Shown here in pieces: positions 43,284-50,884 of a stretch of 64,000 nt of DNA (position 1 is the first letter of the stretch; the number at the start of each line of letters is the position of its first letter). The position numbers and the translations under genes were made by a program. Under the pieces are notes generated by a model that saw nothing but the letters and a program-made list of their open reading frames with translations, was not told the origin of the DNA and made no database searches. The stretch comes from Candidatus Sphingomonas colombiensis (lineage in GTDB: Bacteria > Pseudomonadota > Alphaproteobacteria > Sphingomonadales > Sphingomonadaceae): contig CP119315.1 of the NCBI GenBank assembly GCA_029202845.1, positions 3,379,001 to 3,443,000 on the forward strand, given 5' to 3'.

Positions 43284-44044
43284 CGCGCCTCTCCCGCAGA
43301 CTGTGCGCTGTCTCGCGCCTCAGCATCATGTGCCGCGTAGAGGGTGAGGATGGCGTCGGCTTTCGCGAGGGACGGAGAGATTATGTTATCCGCCGCATCA
43401 AGATGTTGCCGAATGCGTTTACCACTCGCTGCATTAGCCATGCGTGTGATCGTGGCATGGTCCTGCCATGCTAGAGGATCGATCACCCTCGCAATCGCCT
43501 CCCGCTCAGGCGCTACGGCCGGTGGTCCATATGACGCGACGGTCCACGCATCTTCGTCATGCGGTACGAGAACCCAAACGCCATCGTCGGCTCCCTTGAT
43601 GACCCTCGCAATCGCCTTGCGATCAGGCGCTGCGGCCGGTGGTGGCAACCGTTCCAGCAGGTCGAGCAGCAGTTCGCTCGGGCAATCGGCCGGGGTGTAA
43701 CCAGCAACGCGCGGATCGCTCAGCGCGCTTTCGTACGCCTCAAGGTATCGCTCGCCGATGCGCGCCCGTGTCTCGACCGTTTCTGCATGAGGGCCAACGC
43801 CGTCGAACTTCGCGTAGTCGTCCGTCGTCTCCAGCCGCCCCGCATCGAGTGCGGTAAGGGCGGTGATGATCTCGGGGAGCGCGTTGAGATCGCGCCGCGT
43901 GCCTGCGAGCCAGCCCGGCATGCCGAACAACGCGAAGTCCTCGCCATAGTGATTTTGCGCGCAGCCTTCGGAGTTCTGCTGCAACAATGCCATGCTCGAC
44001 CGGATACGCTCCAGCCGCTCGATCAGCGCACGGTGGTCTGTCAT
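43280..44044 (-). CDS. Hypothetical phage protein
   Basis: 254 residues, starting MTDHRALIERLERIRSSM. Helical and acidic, with two similar segments (DRKAIARVI and EREAIARVI) about 45 residues apart, suggesting an internal duplication. ATG 44044 overlaps the preceding stop. No domain recognised. Confidence 0.7.
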   Translation of the reverse strand: MTDHRALIERLERIRSSMALLQQNSEGCAQNHYGEDFALFGMPGWLAGTRRDLNALPEIITALTALDAGRLETTDDYAKFDGVGPHAETVETRARIGERYLEAYESALSDPRVAGYTPADCPSELLLDLLERLPPPAAAPDRKAIARVIKGADDGVWVLVPHDEDAWTVASYGPPAVAPEREAIARVIDPLAWQDHATITRMANAASGKRIRQHLDAADNIISPSLAKADAILTLYAAHDAEARDSAQSAGEAR

Positions 44045-44250
44045 GCTGGGGAACTCCCGAAAAGGTCCGGCTGGGCCGGGCTGATGTTGATCGCGAGCGC
44101 GCGGCGTCGGGCATTGCCGGCCCACTCCAACAGCGCTGCGGAGAATGATCGCGCCCGGCGACGAGCCCGAGCCTCGCGCATCAAGACGCGCGCGTAGTAG
44201 ATCTCGAAATCGCGCTGCTCGGCGGGCGTTTGGGAAGGCAGGTGGGTCAT
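44041..44250 (-). CDS. Hypothetical phage protein
   Basis: 69 residues, arginine-rich in the middle (REARARRRARSF) and ending QPDLFGSSPA. QxxLF-type ends can bind the sliding clamp, but this is only a resemblance. Overlaps both neighbours by four bases. Confidence 0.65.
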   Translation of the reverse strand: MTHLPSQTPAEQRDFEIYYARVLMREARARRRARSFSAALLEWAGNARRRALAINISPAQPDLFGSSPA

Positions 44251-45386
44251 GCCGCCTCCATCGCATTGAGCATATCTGATCGATCCGCATCGATGCGATC
44301 GCGGGCGATCTGAACATTGTCGGGATTGATCTCTGTCAGGATGGCATTGCGCTGGAGACGATCCGCGACCAGCCCGGTCGTGCCGGCGCCGCCGAATGGA
44401 TCGAGAACGGTCCCGCCTTCAGGGCATCCGGCCAGAATGCAGCGCCGGGCGATCTCATTTGGCATTACGGCGTAGTGTGCCCCGGTGAAGGACGCGGGTG
44501 AGACGAACCAAACGTCACGCATCATCGCCGGCCGGGCCACCTGCTCCGCCTTTTCCATGGCGTCCCAGCGATCGTTGAAGCCTGCATGTTGACGGCTATG
44601 GCCGCGCTGCTTGTCGGAGCGCCGCTCTTTCGGTGGCACATTGTCGCCAAGCGAATGCCTGCCGTGTGGCGAGCCGGATAGGACGCCAACGGCGCGCATC
44701 GTGCCATTCGTCTTAGCCCCTCCATTGGCGCGATGCGAACCAGCCTGCGACTGGACATCTTGCGCGGTGCGGATCAGGCTAGATTCACGCGGCGGCGTCT
44801 TGATCGCGTCGAAGTCGCTCCAATAGGTCGATGACTTCGACAACATGAAGATCATCTCGTAGGACGAGGTGCAGCGATCCTCTTGGCTGCCGGGCATCCC
44901 GTTGGGCTTGGCCCACACGATCGCGCTGCGCAGCCACCAGCCATCGGCACGCAGGGCAAGAGCCACCTCCCACGGGATGCCGATCAGGTCTTTGGGCTTG
45001 ATGGCGGCCGATCGGACGTTGCGCGTCGCATTGGTGACTGCTGCCTGTCGCGCGGAATTGCCGACCGGCGCGACACTACCACGATTTGTGCGCTGCTTCT
45101 GGTGCCGGCTGTCGGCAGGATTCCCGCCCTTGCCGCTGCCAGCATAACTATCGCCAAGGTTCAGCCAGAGCGTGCCGTCGTCTCGAAGTACGCGGCGAAC
45201 CTCGCGGAACACCGCGACCATCTGTTCGATGAACTCATTCGGGGTTTGCTCAAGCCCGATCTGGTTGGCGGCGTTGTAATCTCGCAAGCCAAAGTACGGC
45301 GGCGAAGTCACGCAGCAATGAACCGAGCCAGCATCAAGAGTCGGCAGCACGTCGCGGCAATCGCCGGGGATGATCTCGACGGCCAT
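44247..45386 (-). CDS. Phage DNA methyltransferase (N4-cytosine/N6-adenine type, beta class)
   Basis: A 379-residue methyltransferase with the catalytic motif SPPY near residue 28 before the SAM-binding motif DPFGGAGTTG near residue 335, the motif order of class beta enzymes. It should methylate the exocyclic amino group of C or A in a specific sequence. No restriction enzyme gene is adjacent, so it is probably an orphan phage methylase protecting phage DNA or affecting regulation. ATG 45386 shares its A with the upstream stop (TGATG). Confidence 0.9.
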   Translation of the reverse strand: MAVEIIPGDCRDVLPTLDAGSVHCCVTSPPYFGLRDYNAANQIGLEQTPNEFIEQMVAVFREVRRVLRDDGTLWLNLGDSYAGSGKGGNPADSRHQKQRTNRGSVAPVGNSARQAAVTNATRNVRSAAIKPKDLIGIPWEVALALRADGWWLRSAIVWAKPNGMPGSQEDRCTSSYEMIFMLSKSSTYWSDFDAIKTPPRESSLIRTAQDVQSQAGSHRANGGAKTNGTMRAVGVLSGSPHGRHSLGDNVPPKERRSDKQRGHSRQHAGFNDRWDAMEKAEQVARPAMMRDVWFVSPASFTGAHYAVMPNEIARRCILAGCPEGGTVLDPFGGAGTTGLVADRLQRNAILTEINPDNVQIARDRIDADRSDMLNAMEAA

Positions 45387-45619
45387 CACTCGCCCTCCAA
45401 GATGGAGCGCACCGCGAGGCCGAGAGGGTTAAGCGCCCATTCGTTGGCATCGTCCGGGCAGTGCTTGTGGTCGATCAGGCCGGGAACCATGTTCCACCAT
45501 GCCCTCTTCGCAACGCTGCGGCTCGGAACTGAGCCCCAATCGCCGTTATCAGGCAACGCGAGGATCATCAGGCGCCGCGCCGCAGTCAGCTTCCCCGCGA
45601 TCTCTACTGCCGCGCTCAT
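45386..45619 (-). CDS. Hypothetical phage protein
   Basis: 77 residues. It contains MILALPDNGDWGSVPSRSVAKRA and ends GLAVRSILEGE, a style seen in phage early proteins. Overlaps the DUF5131 and methyltransferase genes. Function unknown. Confidence 0.7.
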   Translation of the reverse strand: MSAAVEIAGKLTAARRLMILALPDNGDWGSVPSRSVAKRAWWNMVPGLIDHKHCPDDANEWALNPLGLAVRSILEGE

Positions 45620-46542
45620 GCCGGCACCCCGTCATGCTGGATGCCATCGAGCAGGCGGCCGGCGGCCTTCTTGCCGACACGACGCATGACGTGGAAACGC
45701 TCCCCGTGGAAGCCGCAGCCCCCGGCGAGGTTCAGCCAGCGTGTCTTGCCCGCGTCGACATAGACGTTGCTGTAGTTTGCGCGCCAATCGGGATCGTCCC
45801 GCTCGCGATCGAGCGCAACCTCCCATTCACCCCATTGCTTGAACAGGAACGGCACCCCGGCGGTGGCGCACTGGTCGCGCAGCCCGCGCGCCCAATCCGG
45901 GTGCATCGGGCGTGCTTCGCGCCCACTCTCTCCGCCGACGATCACCCAATCCAGCGCGGACAACCATTCGGGCCTCAGCGCGACCGCGCCGAGCAGCGGC
46001 TCCATCGACAACCCAATCCACGGGATACCCAGCTTTTCCTTAAGCGCGATAAGGCGCGGAATATCGCGATCGGCCTCGGCCTGATTGACCACCGAGATCA
46101 TCAACCCCGCGTGCGCTGGCCAGCGAATATCGCCCGCCGCCTCTAACCGCTTTTCAATGACCGAAATGCGCTTGGTGACGATCTGGATCGCCAGCCTGTC
46201 GCAGGCATGGATATGCGACCACGCTTCGGCGAACCATTCGATCGGCACTTCCGTATCGAACAGGTCAGACATGCTCTGGATAAACACGCGGCGGCGCGGA
46301 GACGTGACGATCTTGCCGATATAATGATCGGCCGCCCACCACGACGCGCCATTGTGCAGCCGATAGAGCAGCTTCACCGCCGACTTGATCTTGCGCCGGT
46401 CGCTGCCCAGCCCCCACGCCGTGCCGAAGCGGCTTGCCAGCGTTTCCGCGTAGCAGTGATCGCAGCCCGGTCCGACCTTGGTACAGCCCCACCAGAAATT
46501 GACGGTGGCGTCGGTCCACTCGATCTTAGTGTTCTCAGCCAT
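45616..46542 (-). CDS. DUF5131 (phage Gp37/Gp68-like) protein
   Basis: A 308-residue protein with the family start KIEWTDATVNFWWGC and a cysteine motif C20-x6-C27-x2-C30 near the N-terminus (CTKVGPGCDHC). A radical-SAM-like barrel has been proposed for the family, and the cysteines could hold an iron-sulfur cluster. Later motifs include VFIQSMSDLF and WVIVGGESG. Common in phages and prophages of Gram-negative bacteria; the reaction is unknown to me. Confidence 0.85.
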   Translation of the reverse strand: MAENTKIEWTDATVNFWWGCTKVGPGCDHCYAETLASRFGTAWGLGSDRRKIKSAVKLLYRLHNGASWWAADHYIGKIVTSPRRRVFIQSMSDLFDTEVPIEWFAEAWSHIHACDRLAIQIVTKRISVIEKRLEAAGDIRWPAHAGLMISVVNQAEADRDIPRLIALKEKLGIPWIGLSMEPLLGAVALRPEWLSALDWVIVGGESGREARPMHPDWARGLRDQCATAGVPFLFKQWGEWEVALDRERDDPDWRANYSNVYVDAGKTRWLNLAGGCGFHGERFHVMRRVGKKAAGRLLDGIQHDGVPA

Positions 46543-46611
46543 GCAGGCGTTCCTCTTGGCCGGAGGGAGCCTCGCTCAACCCCCGGCCGGCGCGGGGGGA
46601 ATTGTCGCGGT

Positions 46612-46797
46612 TCATAAGATCACCGCCGCGACGACACCGGCCAATGCGGCCCAAAGAACCGCGCCGGCAAACGGCGTAATCAGAACCCACCGGCTCGGCT
46701 GCTCGAAGGCAGGCTCAGCCCGCTCGCGCTGCATGTCGGTCATGTGGCCCGGCGTCGTCCAATCGCGGCCGGTGCGGATGATGCGATGACTGGTCAT
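46612..46797 (-). CDS. Small phage membrane protein
   Basis: 61 residues with a single C-terminal membrane segment (WVLITPFAGAVLWAALAGVV). A 69-base gap separates it from DUF5131, the only gap of note in the leftward operon. Its start overlaps the stop upstream. Function unknown. Confidence 0.65.
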   Translation of the reverse strand: MTSHRIIRTGRDWTTPGHMTDMQRERAEPAFEQPSRWVLITPFAGAVLWAALAGVVAAVIL

Positions 46798-47744
46798 TCA
46801 TCACCGCCGTCATGCTGGTCGCCGTGGTCTTCGTCGGCGCGACCTTCGTGAGCGATGGGATTATCGTCGGAGAGCGCCCCGTCGTTCGACTGGATCGCGT
46901 CCTGCAACATGTCGAGCTTGCTCTTGCTCGGTGCGGCTCCTTCGATGCGAGGAAACTCATCCTCCGCGCTGATCTCATTGCGCGCGATGCTTTTGTAGCT
47001 GATCTGGAGGTTGGCCAGATCGACGGCCGTGAAATTGCCGGTAGCCCCAAGTTTCGCTTCGATCCGCGACTTGTCGATCCCGATCTTGGCGAACGCGGTC
47101 AGTGCATCAGCAATCCGCTTCGTCAGCGGGACTTCGGCATTCCGGGTTTCGAGCGTGTTCCGACACTCATCGGATGCAGCCTGCACCAGATACTTCGGCA
47201 GCACCGCAAAGATGCACTCCCGTAGCCGGCGCGCGCCCATATTGGCATTATTCTCGTAGATATCTCGCACATCGGTCAGTCGCTCGGCCCCGCCGCGTTT
47301 ATCGCGAAGATGCGGGACGATGAACGTCAGGCTGGCGCGCGAGTTCGTCTCAAGGTCCCAGGCAATCGCCATCATTTCCGACGAGCCGCCCTCATCATCG
47401 CGGCTCAATTCGGCGATTTTGTAATCGATATTGCCCCAGCAACGGGCCAGTTCGCGGGCGAGATGGATGGTTTCGCCGCTGACCGACTGGCCGCCGCGCG
47501 GGAATTTGAAGAAGGCATTCTCCGCAACCTCACGAGTACGGCATGATTCCAGCGCCTCGTTCAACGCCCGAGCCTTGTCACGCGGATGGCTTTGCGCGAC
47601 CACGACCGCCGCCTGCACCTCCGCAATGGCGCGAGACTGCTCGATCGTCGTTGCCTGCGAACGGGCGACGCCGCGCGATTGGCCGCTCGACCCGAGAATA
47701 TCGGCGGCGGTACGCGGACGCTCTGCGATTGCTTGGCTCGCCAT
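46794..47744 (-). CDS. Phage protein, candidate single-strand annealing/recombination function
   Basis: 316 residues. Segments such as RGGQSVSGETIHLARELARCWGN, MAIAWDLETN and VPHLRDKR recur in phage proteins encoded with exonucleases, and here it lies next to a DEDDh exonuclease and a YqaJ-type exonuclease. This context suggests a RecT/ERF-like annealing partner, but the sequence alone does not prove it. The C-terminal tail is acidic (DEDHGDQHDGGDE). Start and stop overlap neighbours. Confidence 0.6.
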   Translation of the reverse strand: MASQAIAERPRTAADILGSSGQSRGVARSQATTIEQSRAIAEVQAAVVVAQSHPRDKARALNEALESCRTREVAENAFFKFPRGGQSVSGETIHLARELARCWGNIDYKIAELSRDDEGGSSEMMAIAWDLETNSRASLTFIVPHLRDKRGGAERLTDVRDIYENNANMGARRLRECIFAVLPKYLVQAASDECRNTLETRNAEVPLTKRIADALTAFAKIGIDKSRIEAKLGATGNFTAVDLANLQISYKSIARNEISAEDEFPRIEGAAPSKSKLDMLQDAIQSNDGALSDDNPIAHEGRADEDHGDQHDGGDE

Positions 47745-48331
47745 TATGCGGCTCCTTCAAGGGATTTCAGGTGGAAGAAAACGCGCTGGCACGCGACGAC
47801 GTCGATCATCGCGTCGTGCGCGCCATCGAGAGGCTCGTTGAAGAAATGGAGGATGCATTCCTCCAGCTTCGGCGGCTTCGGCTTGTCGAAACCCGCCGCG
47901 AGCATCCGCTCGGTTGGCGGCAGGTTAACGATCGGGCTGGCTGCCTCCATCGTGCAGAACAGCGACTTCGTCAGGCGGCGCACCTCGCCATGGCGACGGA
48001 AGATTTCCGCCTCGACGACGCCCTTGTCGAACTTGATGTTGTGAGCGACGACCGTGTCAGCGAGCCGGTAGAGATGACCGAACATCTGCATCGCGATTTC
48101 CGGCTCGATCCCGCGCGCATCTGCAATCTCGGTCGTGATGCCGTGGACGCTCGACGCCTGAGCGGGGATCGGCACGCCGTTGTCGATGATCGTCGACATG
48201 CTCATGACAGCGGTGCCATCATCCTCTGTCAGCAGTGCCGCCAGTTGGACGATATGAGGCTGCGAAGGATGGTTGACCGGCTGGCGTTCGTTGAAAAAGC
48301 CAGTGGTTTCGGTGTCGAAGAACAAGATCAT
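47744..48331 (-). CDS. DEDDh 3'-5' exonuclease
   Basis: A 195-residue exonuclease of the DnaQ/RNase T type. The metal ligands are visible as DTET (residues 6-9), HNIKFD in the middle, and the HDAMIDV segment with catalytic His and Asp near the end. It trims 3' ends of single-stranded DNA or RNA. It lies between the YqaJ nuclease and the candidate annealing protein, so it is probably part of the phage recombination module. Confidence 0.88.
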   Translation of the reverse strand: MILFFDTETTGFFNERQPVNHPSQPHIVQLAALLTEDDGTAVMSMSTIIDNGVPIPAQASSVHGITTEIADARGIEPEIAMQMFGHLYRLADTVVAHNIKFDKGVVEAEIFRRHGEVRRLTKSLFCTMEAASPIVNLPPTERMLAAGFDKPKPPKLEECILHFFNEPLDGAHDAMIDVVACQRVFFHLKSLEGAA

Positions 48332-49251
48332 GCCGCGACCTCGCGAACATCGAAGCGCCGGTATCCCCGCCGCCCCTTGATGATCTCACCCACCTTCGCC
48401 TCGCGATCCGGCGTGCCCTTGGTCATGTTCGCGCCGATCCGATACGACGGCAGCAGCGCCTTCCCGGCCGTGCCGATGCGCTCGATCAGCCGGGTTTTTG
48501 CGATCTCCATCTCGGCTTCGGCGGCATCGCGGCGCGCCTTGGCGGCCATGAAATCAATCGCATCCTGTTCGGCATCGAGGTTCTCACGCAGGTCGGCGAT
48601 TTCCTCGGTCGGTTCGCCCAGCGCTTCCACAAGCGTCTTGCCGTCGCGGCTGTAATCGACGGGCGGCTCCTCGCCGGATTCAACGGAGCGCCAAAACTCG
48701 GCGACACGGCTTTCGATCTCGGCATAGAGCGACGGGCGGAAATCGTAGCAGTGACGCTCAAGCGCATTTCCGCCCACGAGGACGATCACGTCGCCCCACA
48801 AGACGCCATCTAGACCCTGGTACGTCAGGTTCTGGAGCAGATAGTGCAGCGGCGGCTCGTCGCCCCACTTCTTGCGCTCCAGCCAATCAACCATCTTTGT
48901 TTCGAGGATGCCGGGGCCGCGCTCGGGGCAGACCACCCGGCGATCAGGATGGCCGCCAAGTCCAGCGCCGTTCGTCAGGCGCTTGACCTGCTCGCGATCA
49001 GTATACCCCCAGCGCTCCTTCGCGCCCTCGATGATCGAGGCTTCCAGCTTGACGCCCCAATAGGACCGCTCGTTGACCGGCTGGCCGTCGATCACTTCGT
49101 TGAAGGCCGGCGTCGCGATCGTGCCGCGCTTGCGGTGCCACAGCTCGAATTTCGTCAGCCATGGATTCGTGTCGAACAGCGCCGCCACTTCGGAGGCGCC
49201 GACGACTGACGCGCGGAAGGCGGCGTCGGTGAGGTTCGCCGGCGCGTTCAT
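48328..49251 (-). CDS. YqaJ-type viral recombinase exonuclease
   Basis: 307 residues. The YqaJ/lambda-exonuclease fold is suggested by VVGASEVAALFDTNPWLTKF near the start, GLGGHPDRRVV, and the catalytic GILETKMVDWL (a E-x-K motif following an Asp). It probably resects double-stranded DNA 5'-3' to feed single-strand annealing. An alpha-helical C-terminal arm follows (ENLDAEQDAIDFMAAKARRD). Part of the phage recombination module. Confidence 0.85.
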   Translation of the reverse strand: MNAPANLTDAAFRASVVGASEVAALFDTNPWLTKFELWHRKRGTIATPAFNEVIDGQPVNERSYWGVKLEASIIEGAKERWGYTDREQVKRLTNGAGLGGHPDRRVVCPERGPGILETKMVDWLERKKWGDEPPLHYLLQNLTYQGLDGVLWGDVIVLVGGNALERHCYDFRPSLYAEIESRVAEFWRSVESGEEPPVDYSRDGKTLVEALGEPTEEIADLRENLDAEQDAIDFMAAKARRDAAEAEMEIAKTRLIERIGTAGKALLPSYRIGANMTKGTPDREAKVGEIIKGRRGYRRFDVREVAA

Positions 49252-49538
49252 GCTGCACGAACCTGAGCAGCCGCAGACGGGTGCCGGACGATCTGCCCCT
49301 TTCCGTTGCGGACGTAGGTGGTGGCGAGTTCCGCCCGAAGCCGATCGTTCTCGACCTTGAGCGTTTCCGCTTCTTCCTTCAGCCTCATACCGGCTTCGCG
49401 GAGATGGCTGGTGTCATCACGAAGGCGCACGAGCTCCGCGTGTTCGACCATGCGACGGGCCGCCAGACGTTCCGCTTGAGCACGGGCCGCATCGCGCTGG
49501 GCGAGAATGACAGCGTGCGTTTTCTTCAGTACGATCAT
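49248..49538 (-). CDS. Coiled-coil phage protein
   Basis: 96 residues, almost all one helix with heptad character (LVRLRDDTSHLREAGMRL, LKVENDRLRAEL) and a basic end. ATG 49538 shares its A with the preceding stop (TGATG). Function unknown. Confidence 0.75.
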   Translation of the reverse strand: MIVLKKTHAVILAQRDAARAQAERLAARRMVEHAELVRLRDDTSHLREAGMRLKEEAETLKVENDRLRAELATTYVRNGKGQIVRHPSAAAQVRAA

Positions 49539-49768
49539 CACATTCCACTCCAGTTGATTGCCCCGCGCGGCAGCACGGTGACGATGGCATCGCCGACGAT
49601 GACGAGTTTCTGCCCGGTCCCGAGCTTCACGATCGGCGCGCGCTCGCGGATGGCGATTTCGATGATGCGGCTGTGCTGGCGGATCGCGGCGATGGCCTCG
49701 TCCAGCGTCAGGCGCGGGTTGACGCGCTCGACGTAACGGGCGGCAGCGTTGTGGGTGACGCAGATCAT
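49538..49768 (-). CDS. Small phage protein
   Basis: 76 residues (MICVTHNAAARYVERVNPRL at the start, then LDEAIAAIRQHS and QKLVIVGDAIVTVLP). The start resembles small phage proteins of toxin-like fold (HNAxxRYxER), but no firm assignment. Overlaps its neighbours. Confidence 0.72.
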   Translation of the reverse strand: MICVTHNAAARYVERVNPRLTLDEAIAAIRQHSRIIEIAIRERAPIVKLGTGQKLVIVGDAIVTVLPRGAINWSGM

Positions 49769-50007
49769 TGCGTCTCGCCTTCCAGATGAGCGGCAAGCGT
49801 CGCGATGGCGCTTCGGCCGTCGCGATCGAGATGGGCCACGATATCGTAGGACTGCTGGCACCAGCCGGCACCCGGCCAATACAAGGCGATCTCCCAGACC
49901 TTGGAGAAGAACCGAGCCTGATCCTCGCCAACCATGCCGGCGAACACAGCCGCCAGTTCTTCCGGCGTGAGATCGGCGATCTCGATCGTGCGCGTGAGCG
50001 TCGCCAT
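49765..50007 (-). CDS. Hypothetical phage protein
   Basis: 80 residues; contains LTPEELAAVFAGMVGEDQARFF and GWCQQSYDIVAHL. ATG 50007 shares its A with the upstream stop. No domain recognised. Confidence 0.7.
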   Translation of the reverse strand: MATLTRTIEIADLTPEELAAVFAGMVGEDQARFFSKVWEIALYWPGAGWCQQSYDIVAHLDRDGRSAIATLAAHLEGETQ

Positions 50008-50258
50008 CACGCCGCCTCCAACTCAGGAGCGGGAACCGCCGGGTTCCGACGCTCATTGAGTTCTGCAATGGCGCCCGCGACTGCGGCACTCGGGCTGTCG
50101 GCGATTTTCTGCACGCCGATCCGGTCCTCGTTGATGAAAGCTTGCGCTGTCGAGCACCAGAAGAACTCTTCCGGATCGTTGCTGCTGCGGAGGATCGATA
50201 CATCCAGCGAGGCCAGATCGTGTTCGCGCATTAGGGCGAGAAACTGGTCAGAGAGCAT
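50007..50258 (-). CDS. Hypothetical phage protein
   Basis: 83 residues, starting MLSDQFLALMREHDLASLDV. Helical. Overlaps the small membrane gene upstream by 11 bases. No domain recognised. Confidence 0.65.
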   Translation of the reverse strand: MLSDQFLALMREHDLASLDVSILRSSNDPEEFFWCSTAQAFINEDRIGVQKIADSPSAAVAGAIAELNERRNPAVPAPELEAA

Positions 50259-50376
50259 CACGAAAATCCTTGCTCTTGAGGAAAGACGCGGCCGGCTTGG
50301 CAGACCAGCAAAAGACCCACACGGTGATGCCGGCACCGGCTGCGAAGATCGCGACCGCGAAGAAATAGCTCAGCAT
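50248..50376 (-). CDS. Very small phage membrane protein
   Basis: 42 residues with one membrane segment (MLSYFFAVAIFAAGAGITVW) and a charged C-terminus (LKSKDFRDAL). It overlaps the upstream gene by 7 bases and the downstream gene by 11, filling what would otherwise be a gap in the operon. Confidence 0.6.
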   Translation of the reverse strand: MLSYFFAVAIFAAGAGITVWVFCWSAKPAASFLKSKDFRDAL

Positions 50377-50612
50377 CCCATCGCCTCCCGAATCTGGCCC
50401 AGCGAGACGCCGGTCTGATCGAGCAGCATCGCGTCGAGTTCGGCACGGAGCGCGAAGATGCGATCGTCGAGCCTGTCCCACGCGGCGAGCTGGTCGTCGT
50501 TGAGGTTCGGCGCGTTGGAGACGAAGGCGTCGACCGATGCGCGGGCGTCACGGAGATCGCGGCAGATGGTCGCTGCGTCGCGGGCCGGGGTGAGCTTGAG
50601 GACGGTGGCCAT
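50370..50612 (-). CDS. Hypothetical phage protein
   Basis: 80 residues (MATVLKLTPARDAATICRDL), helical and acidic, ending GQIREAMGC. The ATG shares its A with the preceding TAA (TAATG). No domain recognised. Confidence 0.7.
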   Translation of the reverse strand: MATVLKLTPARDAATICRDLRDARASVDAFVSNAPNLNDDQLAAWDRLDDRIFALRAELDAMLLDQTGVSLGQIREAMGC

Positions 50613-50884
50613 TATGCCGCCCTCCCCGCTTCCGACGCCCGGATCAGCGCGAAATACGCAACGTCCCACGCCTTCTGCGCATCGCGCGTGGCGAACTCAG
50701 CGGCGAACGCATCGACGTATTCGCGGCGCTGCTCAGCAGTGGCCGGAGCCACCGCACGCATCCGCACAATCGCAGGACGCGGGCCACGCTGGCGGGTGAT
50801 CTCGTCAGTCGCCCACGCCGCGATGGCGTTGCTGCGGGCGATGGCTGCGGGGCCGGATGCGGCGATGGCGAACGGCGCGTTCAC
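50612..50884 (-). CDS. Hypothetical phage protein
   Basis: 90 residues, Ala-rich, with AVAPATAEQRREYVDAFAAEF and KAWDVAYFALIRASE, helical. The start overlaps the stop of the repeat gene upstream (ATGA). No domain recognised. Confidence 0.7.
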   Translation of the reverse strand: MNAPFAIAASGPAAIARSNAIAAWATDEITRQRGPRPAIVRMRAVAPATAEQRREYVDAFAAEFATRDAQKAWDVAYFALIRASEAGRAA

